A DNA stretch of 46,204 nt from an uncultured Flavobacteriaceae bacterium (GTDB lineage Bacteria; Bacteroidota; Bacteroidia; Flavobacteriales; Flavobacteriaceae): assembly GCA_937936275.1 (NCBI GenBank), contig CALHCJ010000042.1, positions 1-46,204 of the forward strand, written 5' to 3'. Positions 1-7,053 of the stretch are shown here, one piece after another (position 1 is the first letter of the stretch; each line of letters begins with the position of its first letter). Below the pieces are notes generated by a model, which saw nothing but the letters and a program-made list of their open reading frames with translations, ran no database searches and had not been told where the DNA came from. Both the position numbers and the translations under genes were made by a program.

Positions 1-64
1 CTATATTTTCATCAATATCAGAAATGATTTCTTCTATTTCTTCTGACTTATCTTTTTCACTCAT
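1..64 (-). CDS. 5'-end fragment of an unidentified protein (cut by window edge)
   Basis: Reading the minus strand from the ATG at 64 gives an open frame of 21 codons that runs off the left edge, beginning MSEKDKSEEIEEIISDID. The visible N-terminus is highly charged and rich in Glu, Lys and Ile, and has no signal peptide. A well-formed Bacteroidota promoter lies just upstream, with a leader of about 30 nt, which supports this being a real gene start. There is too little protein to name a family. Confidence 0.5.
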   Translation of the reverse strand, partial: MSEKDKSEEIEEIISDIDENI

Positions 65-99
65 TGGATACTACAATTTTAACATCGTTTTTCAGATGG

Positions 100-131
100 C
101 AAAAGTACTGCCAAATCTTTAAAAATGTCAA
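100..131 (-). promoter_or_regulatory. Bacteroidota-type promoter for the left-edge gene
   Basis: On the minus strand a -33 TTG (131-129) is followed by a 21-bp spacer and a perfect -7 box TACTTTTG (107-100). This matches the Bacteroidota consensus TTG-N19-21-TAnnTTTG and points at the ATG at 64. Confidence 0.55.
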
Positions 132-243
132 AATGTCACAACAAAAAAAAAGGTGCCTTCAATAGCGAGCTCTATTTCAAGAATAAATGAATGCGAAGTG
201 CAACGCAAATGCGAACCTAGGATAATGTTAAAAATAGATCGTA

Positions 244-1203
244 CTAAACGTACTCCTTGATATCTATTGTTTCAATACGCTGATCGGAAGACTTTCCTAG
301 ATAGATGCCTTCTAGAGCACGGCAGATATTTTGATATTGAAACACAAAGCCCTTGTCTTCAATTTTTTTACTGCTAACACGTTGGCTTGCGAATAAAATA
401 TAAGACATCTCACCCAATATTACTTTCATGGGAAACTTAGGAATATTAGGCAATAAAAGGGGCTTTTCTAGCACTTTAGCAATCTCCTTGACCAATTTTG
501 TATTGGTCACAGGGTTCGGTCCAACTCCATTATAAACACCCACCAATTGGTGTTTTACTGCGAATAAAAACATTCTGGCCAAATCGGTAATGTGTATCCA
601 AGATTGCCATTGTTCTCCACTACCAAATGCCGCTCCCACATACATTTTGATAGGTTTTGCCATTTCTACCAAGGCACCTCCATCTTTAGACATGACCAAG
701 CCAATACGAATTTTTGAAAGATTGAAATCAAAATTTCTCAAGGTATCTGCTTCATTTTCCCAAGCCTCAACTACTTCACCTAAAAAACTATCATCTACCC
801 TTTTTTCGTCTTCTTCGTAAAAATTGGATAAGGAATGCGGATAAATACCAATGGCAGAAGCTGAAACGAACGAAGAAATAGCATTTGAATCGATCTTTTC
901 TAAGCCGATACGCAATGTTTGAAGTGTATTAATTCTACTAGAGAGCACCACTTTTTTATAAGCTGATGTCCATCTTTTTGAAATACTAGCACCAGCCAAA
1001 TTAATGATCGCAGATACTCCATCGAAACAACTAATATCTATTTCACTTTCATCCGGATTCCAATAAAAACCTTTGTAACCTGGCTCTGAAACAATCTTAT
1101 CTTTGCTAGTAGTTAGATAATGAACCAAAATATTTTCTTGAGAGCATAGCCGAACTATCTCGCTTCCAATTAACCCTGTTGCCCCAGTTATCAAAATTTT
1201 CAT
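244..1203 (-). CDS. TIGR01777-family NAD-dependent epimerase-like protein (YfcH type)
   Basis: This is an atypical short-chain dehydrogenase/epimerase of 319 residues. The Rossmann nucleotide-binding loop GATGLIGSE is at residues 7-15, a NLAGASIS segment near residue 70 is typical of the family, and the last 60 or so residues (LPNIPKFPMKVILGEMS onward) match the DUF1731 tail that defines TIGR01777. Length and domain order are normal. It is cytosolic, with no signal peptide. The substrate of this family is not established. It lies 117 bp downstream of mnmD on the same strand. A TATCTTTG box ends only 4 nt before the ATG, so it may have its own promoter and a leaderless message. Confidence 0.85.
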   Translation of the reverse strand: MKILITGATGLIGSEIVRLCSQENILVHYLTTSKDKIVSEPGYKGFYWNPDESEIDISCFDGVSAIINLAGASISKRWTSAYKKVVLSSRINTLQTLRIGLEKIDSNAISSFVSASAIGIYPHSLSNFYEEDEKRVDDSFLGEVVEAWENEADTLRNFDFNLSKIRIGLVMSKDGGALVEMAKPIKMYVGAAFGSGEQWQSWIHITDLARMFLFAVKHQLVGVYNGVGPNPVTNTKLVKEIAKVLEKPLLLPNIPKFPMKVILGEMSYILFASQRVSSKKIEDKGFVFQYQNICRALEGIYLGKSSDQRIETIDIKEYV

Positions 1204-1320
1204 ACCTCAAAGATATTGGTTTTGATCATCGAAAGCTTCCTCTTTAATTTCGATTTAACACTCTTGTTTAAGTCTATCCACAATGAGCTAAGCACGAGAA
1301 AGAAGTGGAAATCATAAATT

Positions 1321-1992
1321 TTAAATCATTGCAGGTTTTCGAGCCCTAAGCATTTCTCTTTTACCAGGGGGACCGGGAAGGCGTTCTACAATAAAACCTA
1401 CCTCTTGCATTGCCCTACGTACACTGCCTTTTGCTGCATAGGTAACTAAAAAACCACCACTTTTTAATGCTTTAAACATTTTCATAAAAATAGTTGTCGT
1501 CCATAACTCAGGCTGCACTCGAGCTCCAAAGGCATCAAAATACACAAGGTTAAACATATTCTCATCTGTAATATCTACAAAGTTCTTTTGCTGCTTGTAC
1601 AAGGTAAAAGCATTATCAAAAACGACCTGTTCTTCCCAAGGACATTCGTGCATCTTCAAAAATTCTTCTTGAAAATTTTCAGCTCTTAGTTCAGCAATAT
1701 AATTGAGTTGTTCCAATTCTTTTGGGCTTATAGGGTAGGCTTCAACTCCAGTGTAGCGAACATCAAGTGCCAACTTCTTAGACTCAATGCGCGTTACTAG
1801 CGCATTTAAACCTGTACCAAAACCGACTTCTAAAATAGATAAAGATGTATTTTTAAAAAGAGAAAGCCCTGACTTAATAAAAACATGATATGCCTCTTGA
1901 ATTGCACCATGCTTTGAATGATAGTATTCGTCCAAATCCACAAGGTGTATCGTTTTAGATCCGTCAGAAGTGGTGATGATTTTCCGTTTCAA
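1321..1992 (-). CDS. mnmD: tRNA (5-methylaminomethyl-2-thiouridine) methyltransferase MnmD
   Basis: This is the stand-alone methyltransferase half of bifunctional MnmC. It uses S-adenosylmethionine for the last methylation of wobble uridine 34 (nm5s2U to mnm5s2U) in some tRNAs. The SAM-binding motif EVGFGTGLN is near residue 56, and the DUF752 core YFDAFGARVQPELW and the tail GPPGKREMLRA are recognisable. The 223-residue length fits MnmD without the FAD oxidase domain. The start is a TTG located 1 nt after the DUF4920 stop. No in-frame ATG fits the family N-terminus (MKR...), and the spacing suggests translational coupling to the upstream gene. Confidence 0.88.
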   Translation of the reverse strand: MKRKIITTSDGSKTIHLVDLDEYYHSKHGAIQEAYHVFIKSGLSLFKNTSLSILEVGFGTGLNALVTRIESKKLALDVRYTGVEAYPISPKELEQLNYIAELRAENFQEEFLKMHECPWEEQVVFDNAFTLYKQQKNFVDITDENMFNLVYFDAFGARVQPELWTTTIFMKMFKALKSGGFLVTYAAKGSVRRAMQEVGFIVERLPGPPGKREMLRARKPAMI

Positions 1993-1993
1993 A

Positions 1994-2485
1994 CTATTCC
2001 TTTAACAAAACTCCATCTGCAGTAAAACCAAATGATCTTTTTGGTGTTTTTATCTGACGAAGTTCGTTTTCAGATTTACCAGCATCTTTGGCATAATGCT
2101 GTTGATCTGCAACACTCATTTCTTCTACAAAAGCTGAACCCTTTACAATAACCTCTTTACCTTGAATATCTTTTGGCATGAAGAAACCATAATTTTTGAA
2201 ACGAACCATAGTCTCGTTTCCATTCTCTAATTGAACTTTCATCCAACATCCTTTTGACTGACAAACTTCTGTAACCGTACCCGAAAATTTAGAAGAAATG
2301 GTATCAGAAACTGCTAATTGAGCATACTTTTTTGACATTTCTTGTGAACTTATCACGTTATTTTGGTCAATTTGTTGTCCAAAAGTGGACATTGTAGTCT
2401 TAGCAGTCTTCTCATTTTGCGAATCTTGAGCATAAACCCCGCTAAAGGTGAGAAAAAACACAAGGAAAATGTTAATTTTTTTCAT
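1994..2485 (-). CDS. DUF4920 family secreted protein
   Basis: The ORF track opens 129 nt too early. The likely start is the ATG at 2485, which gives a 163-residue protein with a clear signal peptide (MKKINIFLVFFLTFSGVYAQ). The mature part contains the DUF4920 core, including VCQSKGCWMKVQLENGNETMV and a later MPKDIQGKEVIVKG segment, an OB-like beta-rich domain. The Cys pair in CQSKGCW may bind metal or form a disulfide; this is inference, and the function is unknown. It is transcribed ahead of mnmD (1-nt gap) and divergently from ilvE, whose start is 105 nt away. Confidence 0.8.
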   Translation of the reverse strand: MKKINIFLVFFLTFSGVYAQDSQNEKTAKTTMSTFGQQIDQNNVISSQEMSKKYAQLAVSDTISSKFSGTVTEVCQSKGCWMKVQLENGNETMVRFKNYGFFMPKDIQGKEVIVKGSAFVEEMSVADQQHYAKDAGKSENELRQIKTPKRSFGFTADGVLLKE

Positions 2486-2589
2486 AATATTCGAAATTTG
2501 AATCTCCTCTGCAAAATTGGTCATTTTTGACGAAAAAACCCCATCCGATCGGGATATTTCATTAATTTTATTTTTTAAAATCATTTGAA

Positions 2590-3657
2590 ATGGATAGCAC
2601 CTTGAAGACACCAATACCTATAGAAAGAGCCAAAAGCTCTAAAATCGATCAAGTAGATTTTGACAATTTAGCTTTTGGAAGCGTTTTTGCTGACCATATG
2701 CTGGTCTGCGATTATAAGAATGGTGCATGGGAAACTCCTAAAATCATGCCTTACGGACCTTTAAGTTTGGAACCTTCCGCAAAAATTTTTCATTACGGCC
2801 AGTCTATTTTTGAAGGTATGAAAGCTTATAAGGATGAAAACAATGATATTTTTCTATTTAGACCTGAAGATAATTACAAGCGATTGAATATTTCAGCAGG
2901 CCGGATGTCCATTCCTGAACTCCCAAAAGAGGTATTTATGGATGGATTGAAAACATTATTGAAACTTGATGAAAAGTGGATTCCTCAAACACCAGGAAGC
3001 GCTATGTACATAAGACCTTTCATATTCGCTTCTGGAAAAGGGTTTCACGCCTCGCCAGCAGACGAGTATAAATTTTTAATTTGTTTAGCTCCTTCGGGGC
3101 CATATTTTTCTGGAAAAGTTAAAGTTTTAATAGAGGAAAAGTATTCACGCTCTGCCAACGGTGGTGTGGGCTATGCAAAAGCTGGAGGAAATTACGCAGG
3201 GCAGTTTTATCCAACCCAGTTGGCGGTTAAAAAGGGTTATAATCAAGTAATCTGGACGGACGATAACACTCACGAAAATATTGAGGAAGCTGGCGCAATG
3301 AACATTTTCGTTCGTATTGGTGATACTTTAATCACAGGTCCGACAAGTGATCGTATTTTAGATGGAATTACACGAAAGAGTGTTCTTGAAATCGCGGCAG
3401 CAGAGGGTATTAAAGCGGAGGTGCGTACACTTACCGTAACAGAAGTTGTGGCAGCTGCCAAAGATGGAAGCTTGAAAGAAATGTTTGGAGCAGGCACTGC
3501 TGCAGTCATTTCACCAATTGCAGCTTTCGGCTTCAGAGATGTGGACTATAACTTGCCTGAATTAAAGCACAGTTATGCTAGCATGTTTAAAAAACGTATC
3601 ACAGATATTCAATACAATCGTGCTGAAGATAATTTCGGTTGGCGAATGAAAATCTAA
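2590..3657 (+). CDS. ilvE: Branched-chain amino acid aminotransferase
   Basis: This is a PLP-dependent class IV aminotransferase that interconverts leucine, isoleucine and valine with their 2-oxoacids, using glutamate/2-oxoglutarate. The PLP-binding lysine is K197 in the signature GYAKAGGNYAG. The substrate-loop region FHYGQSIFEGMKAY and the segment ENIEEAGAMNIF are both typical of the BCAT beta family. The 355-residue length is normal. The product is cytosolic. It is transcribed alone, divergent from DUF4920, and ends facing the pyrophosphohydrolase gene. Confidence 0.95.
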   Translation: MDSTLKTPIPIERAKSSKIDQVDFDNLAFGSVFADHMLVCDYKNGAWETPKIMPYGPLSLEPSAKIFHYGQSIFEGMKAYKDENNDIFLFRPEDNYKRLNISAGRMSIPELPKEVFMDGLKTLLKLDEKWIPQTPGSAMYIRPFIFASGKGFHASPADEYKFLICLAPSGPYFSGKVKVLIEEKYSRSANGGVGYAKAGGNYAGQFYPTQLAVKKGYNQVIWTDDNTHENIEEAGAMNIFVRIGDTLITGPTSDRILDGITRKSVLEIAAAEGIKAEVRTLTVTEVVAAAKDGSLKEMFGAGTAAVISPIAAFGFRDVDYNLPELKHSYASMFKKRITDIQYNRAEDNFGWRMKI

Positions 3658-3742
3658 ACAACCTTCACGTGCCTGTATTTTGGATATTTTTGAGTCCCAC
3701 ACAACAATATAAAAGACTCTATAATTCAATCTCAAATCTCAC

Positions 3743-4129
3743 CTATGCCTCTAAAATACCTTTAATATCAGGCTTGAAATAGTTTGGCCCCTTAAGCACC
3801 TTACCATCTTCACGATAAATAGGTTTACCATCAGCACCAAGCTTACTCATGTTGCTACGTTGTATTTCTTCAAAGACTTCTTCTATCTTGTATTGCATGC
3901 CATGCTCAAGAATGGTTCCACATAAAATATATAGCATATCGCCTAAGGCATCAGCAACCTCGACCATATCATTGTTTTGAGCAGCTTCTAAATATTCTTT
4001 GTTTTCCTCATCCATTAGATTAAAGCGGAGCATATTTTTTCGTTCACCAAGGCTTGCATTTTGAACTTCAGATACACCAAGTCCAAATGATTTATGAAAT
4101 AATTCTACTGCTTTGATCTTATCTTTCAT
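3743..4129 (-). CDS. MazG-like nucleoside triphosphate pyrophosphohydrolase family protein
   Basis: The start is taken at the ATG at 4129 (MKDKIKAVELFHKSFG), 108 nt inside the listed ORF; the longer frame would run through the divergent promoter region. The 128-residue protein is all-alpha and carries the metal-binding pattern of the all-alpha NTP pyrophosphatase superfamily: EENKEYLEAA followed by EVADALGDMLYIL. Members hydrolyse NTPs to NMP and PPi; the real substrate here is unknown. It sits head-to-head with a small membrane protein gene, with a 43-bp gap. Confidence 0.8.
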   Translation of the reverse strand: MKDKIKAVELFHKSFGLGVSEVQNASLGERKNMLRFNLMDEENKEYLEAAQNNDMVEVADALGDMLYILCGTILEHGMQYKIEEVFEEIQRSNMSKLGADGKPIYREDGKVLKGPNYFKPDIKGILEA

Positions 4130-4147
4130 AATTATTGGGTTTTGAAT

Positions 4148-4155
4148 TAGCTTTG
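4148..4155 (+). promoter_or_regulatory. Candidate -7 box for the 62-residue membrane protein
   Basis: TAGCTTTG matches TAnnTTTG and lies 17 nt upstream of the ATG at 4173. No TTG is found at the -33 distance, so this is a partial match. Confidence 0.35.
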
Positions 4156-4172
4156 CGTAAAAATAGAAAAAT

Positions 4173-4361
4173 ATGTTCAGCACCGGACAATTGGTTTTTG
4201 CCGCTCTTTTTGCAGTAAGCTTTCTAATAATTATCATCTTTTCGTACCAAAAAGATAAAAAACTTCACCTTAAAAATTATAAAGGTGTTAAATGGGTGGC
4301 GTTTTCATTTCTGATTTTTCTAATATTATTATTCATTATTAAGTATTCTCTTAAAAATTAA
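4173..4361 (+). CDS. Small two-helix membrane protein, unknown function
   Basis: This is a 62-residue protein with two hydrophobic stretches, roughly residues 6-24 and 44-60, separated by a lysine-rich loop (YQKDKKLHLKNYKGVK). That arrangement predicts two transmembrane helices with a basic cytosolic loop. A -7-like box lies just upstream, and the frame does not overlap the corrected start of its divergent neighbour. No family is recognised. It may be co-transcribed with the next small membrane gene and fluC, but the intergenic gaps are over 100 bp. Confidence 0.6.
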   Translation: MFSTGQLVFAALFAVSFLIIIIFSYQKDKKLHLKNYKGVKWVAFSFLIFLILLFIIKYSLKN

Positions 4362-4441
4362 CAATAATTTTGAGCATACGATAATTCTTACATTTTCGAC
4401 GACAAATTTACCTTTTATCGCGTATTATATACCAAACAACG

Positions 4442-4449
4442 TAATTTTG
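4442..4449 (+). promoter_or_regulatory. Candidate -7 box for the 59-residue membrane protein
   Basis: TAATTTTG is a perfect TAnnTTTG match 29 nt upstream of the ATG at 4479. No convincing -33 TTG is present. Confidence 0.35.
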
Positions 4450-4478
4450 CGTTGTATAGCTATTAAAGGGGCAAAACA

Positions 4479-4658
4479 ATGACGACTTTTTTTATCATTC
4501 TTTTTATTGTAATTGGTGTCAACATAGCAATGATGTTTTTTAGTCTTTGGAATACCAACCAAAAGACGAAGGAAAACTCTACTTCTAAACTAGTTGATTC
4601 ACCTTCTGGTGTACGTTCGATTGATTTAGCATCTTCTGACTATAAGAAAGCGGTATAG
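4479..4658 (+). CDS. Single-pass small membrane protein, absent from the ORF track
   Basis: This is an open frame of 59 codons plus TAG, below the length cut of the ORF track. It starts MTTFFIILFIVIGVN with one strong transmembrane helix at about residues 4-23, followed by a polar Ser/Lys-rich cytosolic tail (NTNQKTKENSTSKLVD). A TAATTTTG box precedes it, and fluC starts 16 nt after its stop, so the two are probably co-transcribed. The hydrophobic-then-polar composition is unlikely to arise by chance. The function is unknown; it could be a small accessory membrane subunit. Confidence 0.55.
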   Translation: MTTFFIILFIVIGVNIAMMFFSLWNTNQKTKENSTSKLVDSPSGVRSIDLASSDYKKAV

Positions 4659-4674
4659 TTTTATACCTTTGGGT

Positions 4675-5046
4675 ATGAAGCAATTATTACTTGTTTTTCT
4701 TGGTGGAGGTTTAGGCAGTATGCTTCGCTATGTTATTTCTAAAAATCTCAATACTCATTTTCAAAACTTTTTTCTCGGTACCTTTACAGTCAATATTGTA
4801 GGTTGTCTTTTAATTGGTATCATTTTGGGCTTCTCATTAAAAAATGACTACTTATCACAGAACCAAACCTTATTATTATCTACAGGCTTTTGTGGTGGCT
4901 TCACCACATTTTCAACTTTTGCTTTTGAAAAACACTCCTTATTAAGAACTGGTGATCTCATGAATTTTTCAATCTACACCATAGCCAGTATCGTTGTGGG
5001 AATCATTGCAATCGCATTAGGTCTATGGATTTCAAAATTGTTATAA
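4675..5046 (+). CDS. fluC: Fluoride efflux channel CrcB/FluC
   Basis: This is a four-helix membrane protein of the CrcB/Fluc family, which works as a dual-topology dimer and exports fluoride. Family marks are GGGLGSMLRY near the N-terminus, GTFTVNIVGC in the second helix and TGFCGGFTTFSTF in the third, which holds the pore-lining Phe and Ser/Thr residues. The ATG at 4675 is preferred over the upstream TTG at 4669 and gives 123 residues, a normal length. No fluoride riboswitch could be recognised upstream; the gene appears to follow a small membrane gene in one transcript. Confidence 0.9.
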   Translation: MKQLLLVFLGGGLGSMLRYVISKNLNTHFQNFFLGTFTVNIVGCLLIGIILGFSLKNDYLSQNQTLLLSTGFCGGFTTFSTFAFEKHSLLRTGDLMNFSIYTIASIVVGIIAIALGLWISKLL

Positions 5047-5084
5047 ATATAACAGTAGAATAAAATTTCCTTTAATTTTATTAG

Positions 5085-5110
5085 AAAGCATGATTTTTGG
5101 TGCTTTTTTT
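5085..5110 (+). terminator. Rho-independent terminator after fluC
   Basis: AAAGCA and TGCTTT form a 6-bp stem around a 10-nt loop, followed by a run of T. A second AT-rich inverted repeat (AATAAAATT/AATTTTATT) sits directly before it. Confidence 0.55.
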
Positions 5111-5220
5111 CCACAATTCATAAGAAATTACCTTTTCGACTACTATTTGTTGATTTTTTTCTCAAATCTGAGCACTTCCAGACAGCACTATTGTCGAATA
5201 TCTTATAGTTAAATAACAAT

Positions 5221-5239
5221 ACCCTCAAATTTTTAGGGT
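5221..5239. promoter_or_regulatory. Distal copy of putative nitrogen operator (ACCCT-N9-AGGGT)
   Basis: ACCCTCAAATTTTTAGGGT is a perfect 5-bp inverted repeat with a 9-nt AT-rich spacer. Its centre (5230) lies 79 bp upstream of the first base of the P-II -7 box. The same arms and spacing occur between the glutamine synthetase genes. Confidence 0.6.
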
Positions 5240-5272
5240 CTATTTTATCATATATATAAAAATACAGCTTGC

Positions 5273-5291
5273 ACCCTTCAAAAAAGAGGGG
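5273..5291. promoter_or_regulatory. Proximal copy of putative nitrogen operator
   Basis: ACCCTTCAAAAAAGAGGGG has the same arms with one mismatch (AGGGG for AGGGT). Its centre (5282) is 52 bp from the distal copy, about five helical turns, and 27 bp from the start of the -7 box. It covers the place where a -33 element would be, as expected for a class-II activator site. Confidence 0.55.
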
Positions 5292-5308
5292 TGTTAATTT
5301 TTTTAACA

Positions 5309-5316
5309 TACATTTG
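5309..5316 (+). promoter_or_regulatory. -7 box of the P-II/amt operon promoter
   Basis: TACATTTG matches TAnnTTTG and lies 23 nt upstream of the P-II ATG. There is no -33 TTG at 19-21 bp; that position is occupied by the operator half AGGGG. Confidence 0.55.
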
Positions 5317-5339
5317 ACGCATCAACTAATACAAGTATT

Positions 5340-5678
5340 ATGAAACAAATCGAGGCAATTATTAGAAAATCAAAATTCGATGACGTCAAAAAAGCTTTGC
5401 ACACCATCGAGGTTAATTTCTTCAGTTACTGGGACGTAACAGGGGTAGGAAACGAAAAACAAGGACACGTATATCGTGGAATCTCGTATAGCACAACAGA
5501 CATTCAAAGACGCTATTTGTCAATAGTAGTATCTGATGAATTTTTAGAGAAAACGGTAAATACCATACTAGAGTCTGCCTATACCGGCAACGTTGGAGAT
5601 GGTAAAATCTTTGTTTCAGAGGTAAAAGAAGCTTATAGAATACGAACTAAAGAGAGCGGCCAAGCCGGAATCAACTAA
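5340..5678 (+). CDS. P-II family nitrogen regulatory protein (GlnB/GlnK type)
   Basis: This is a trimeric cytosolic sensor that binds ATP/ADP and 2-oxoglutarate and gates its partner ammonium channel through the T-loop. The 112 residues align end to end with GlnB/GlnK. The T-loop region keeps YRGISY, with the tyrosine equivalent to Y51 at position 50. The B-loop TGNVGDGKIFV is near residue 81 and the C-loop IRTKE near residue 101. The rest of the T-loop (STTDIQRRYLS) differs from proteobacterial GlnB. The amt gene follows after 28 bp, a GlnK-Amt arrangement. The promoter carries the two putative operator copies. Confidence 0.92.
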   Translation: MKQIEAIIRKSKFDDVKKALHTIEVNFFSYWDVTGVGNEKQGHVYRGISYSTTDIQRRYLSIVVSDEFLEKTVNTILESAYTGNVGDGKIFVSEVKEAYRIRTKESGQAGIN

Positions 5679-5706
5679 CTAAACAACCCACTAAACATTA
5701 AAGAAA

Positions 5707-6939
5707 ATGGACGCAGGATTATTTACAGCGAATAACGTATGGATGATGTTGGCTACCGCATTGGTATTCTTCATGCATACAGGTTTTGCTTTCCTTGAAA
5801 TAGGATTAACAAGATCAAAAAATACAATTAACATATTATTCAAAAACATATTTATCATCACAGTAGGCTTACTACTGTATTACGCATGGGGCTTCAATTT
5901 AATGTATCCAGGTTTTGAAGAAGGTTCATCAGGAATTTTCGCTTTCGCCGGATTTGGTATTGATGCTCCTGCAAATGGAATGACTCCAGATTATGCAGAT
6001 GGCGGTTATACCTGGTGGACAGATTTCTTATTTCAAGGAATGTTCGCGGCTACAGCGGCGACTATCGTTTCAGGGGCCGTTGCAGAACGCATGAAAATTG
6101 GCGCCTTTATGATTTTCACAGTTATATACGTAGGGTTAGTATACCCAATCGTAGGTGCTTGGAAATGGGGTGGTGGTTTCTTGGATGCCTGGGGATTCTA
6201 TGATTTCGCGGGTTCTACTTTAGTGCATTCTGTTGGAGGTTGGGCGGCACTTGTTGCTATTGCTCTGCTTGGATCTAGAATTGGAAAATTTGGTGAAGAT
6301 GGAAAACCAAAAGCGATTCCGGGACACAGCATTCCTTTAGCCACGGCAGGTGTATTAATCTTATGGTTAGGATGGTTTGGATTTAACGGAGGCTCTGTTC
6401 TTTCGGCTGATCCAGCTTTAACATCATTAGTTCTTGTTACTACAAGTTTATCTGCTGCTGCAGGTGGTGTTGCTGCTATGATCTTGAGTTTCATTCTTTA
6501 TAAGAATTTAGACCTTACCATGTTCCTAAATGGTATTTTGGGTGGTCTAGTTGGTATAACTGCTGGGGCAGATTTAATGTCTCCTAATGAAGCCGTCATT
6601 ATCGGGCTACTGTCCGGTATCATTATCGTGCTAGGAGTTGCCTTAGTAGATAAATTAAAGTTAGACGATCCGGTTGGTGCCGTTGCAGTCCATTTAATCT
6701 GTGGTATTTGGGGAACACTAGCTGTAGGTATTTTTGGAAGCATGGCCGGGGGTGGTCAATTCATGACCCAGTTATACGGAGTACTCATTATCGGGGCATT
6801 TTGTATAATCACTTCAGGCATCATTATAGGCGCACTCAAAGCTACCGTAGGTATTCGAGTATCGAAAGAAGAAGAAGTAGAAGGTCTTGACCTTCACGAG
6901 CACGGTATGGATGCGTACCCAGATTTTACAAACGATTAA
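5707..6939 (+). CDS. amt: Ammonium transporter Amt
   Basis: This is an inner-membrane Amt/Mep/Rh channel importing ammonium. The paired pore histidines are visible as H174 (STLVHSVGGWAAL) and H329 (GAVAVHLICGIWGTL). The FNGGSVLSAD and GGxxxG helices are typical, and the 410 residues predict 11 transmembrane segments. It lacks a long signal peptide, as is common in Bacteroidota. The cytosolic tail (SKEEEVEGLDLHEHGMDAYPDF) resembles the conserved Amt C-terminal region that contacts P-II. It is the second gene of the P-II/amt operon and is closed by a stem-loop. Confidence 0.95.
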   Translation: MDAGLFTANNVWMMLATALVFFMHTGFAFLEIGLTRSKNTINILFKNIFIITVGLLLYYAWGFNLMYPGFEEGSSGIFAFAGFGIDAPANGMTPDYADGGYTWWTDFLFQGMFAATAATIVSGAVAERMKIGAFMIFTVIYVGLVYPIVGAWKWGGGFLDAWGFYDFAGSTLVHSVGGWAALVAIALLGSRIGKFGEDGKPKAIPGHSIPLATAGVLILWLGWFGFNGGSVLSADPALTSLVLVTTSLSAAAGGVAAMILSFILYKNLDLTMFLNGILGGLVGITAGADLMSPNEAVIIGLLSGIIIVLGVALVDKLKLDDPVGAVAVHLICGIWGTLAVGIFGSMAGGGQFMTQLYGVLIIGAFCIITSGIIIGALKATVGIRVSKEEEVEGLDLHEHGMDAYPDFTND

Positions 6940-6955
6940 TTAAAATAAAAAGGAA

Positions 6956-6981
6956 ACGGAGCGTTTTGCAGAACGCTCCGT
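6956..6981 (+). terminator. Stem-loop after amt
   Basis: ACGGAGCGTT and AACGCTCCGT form a perfect 10-bp stem with a 6-nt loop directly after amt. Only a short T/A stretch follows, so it may be a weak terminator or an mRNA 3'-end stabiliser between amt and the porin gene. Confidence 0.6.
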
Positions 6982-7053
6982 TAAATAACCTTTTCACAGT
7001 CTAAATCAGTCAAAATAAGATTCCCTTTTTGGGCATATTAAAAATTCAAACTT

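Noticed and set aside
1204-1215. -7 boxes placed 4 nt before ATG codons (TATCTTTG at 1215-1208; also TAAATTTG at 16997-17004), hinting at leaderless messages
   Set aside because: Neither has a -33 TTG at the right distance, and in AT-rich DNA such boxes arise by chance; noted in the gene entries but not claimed.
4400-4675. Fluoride riboswitch before fluC
   Set aside because: No crcB-motif pseudoknot could be recognised and a small gene occupies the upstream region.
5118-5309. 63-residue minus-strand ORF upstream of P-II
   Set aside because: It covers the promoter and operator copies, has no protein-like pattern or promoter of its own, and is best explained by chance.
6015-6890. Several ORFs on both strands inside amt
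   Set aside because: Shadows of the amt reading frame without protein-like composition.
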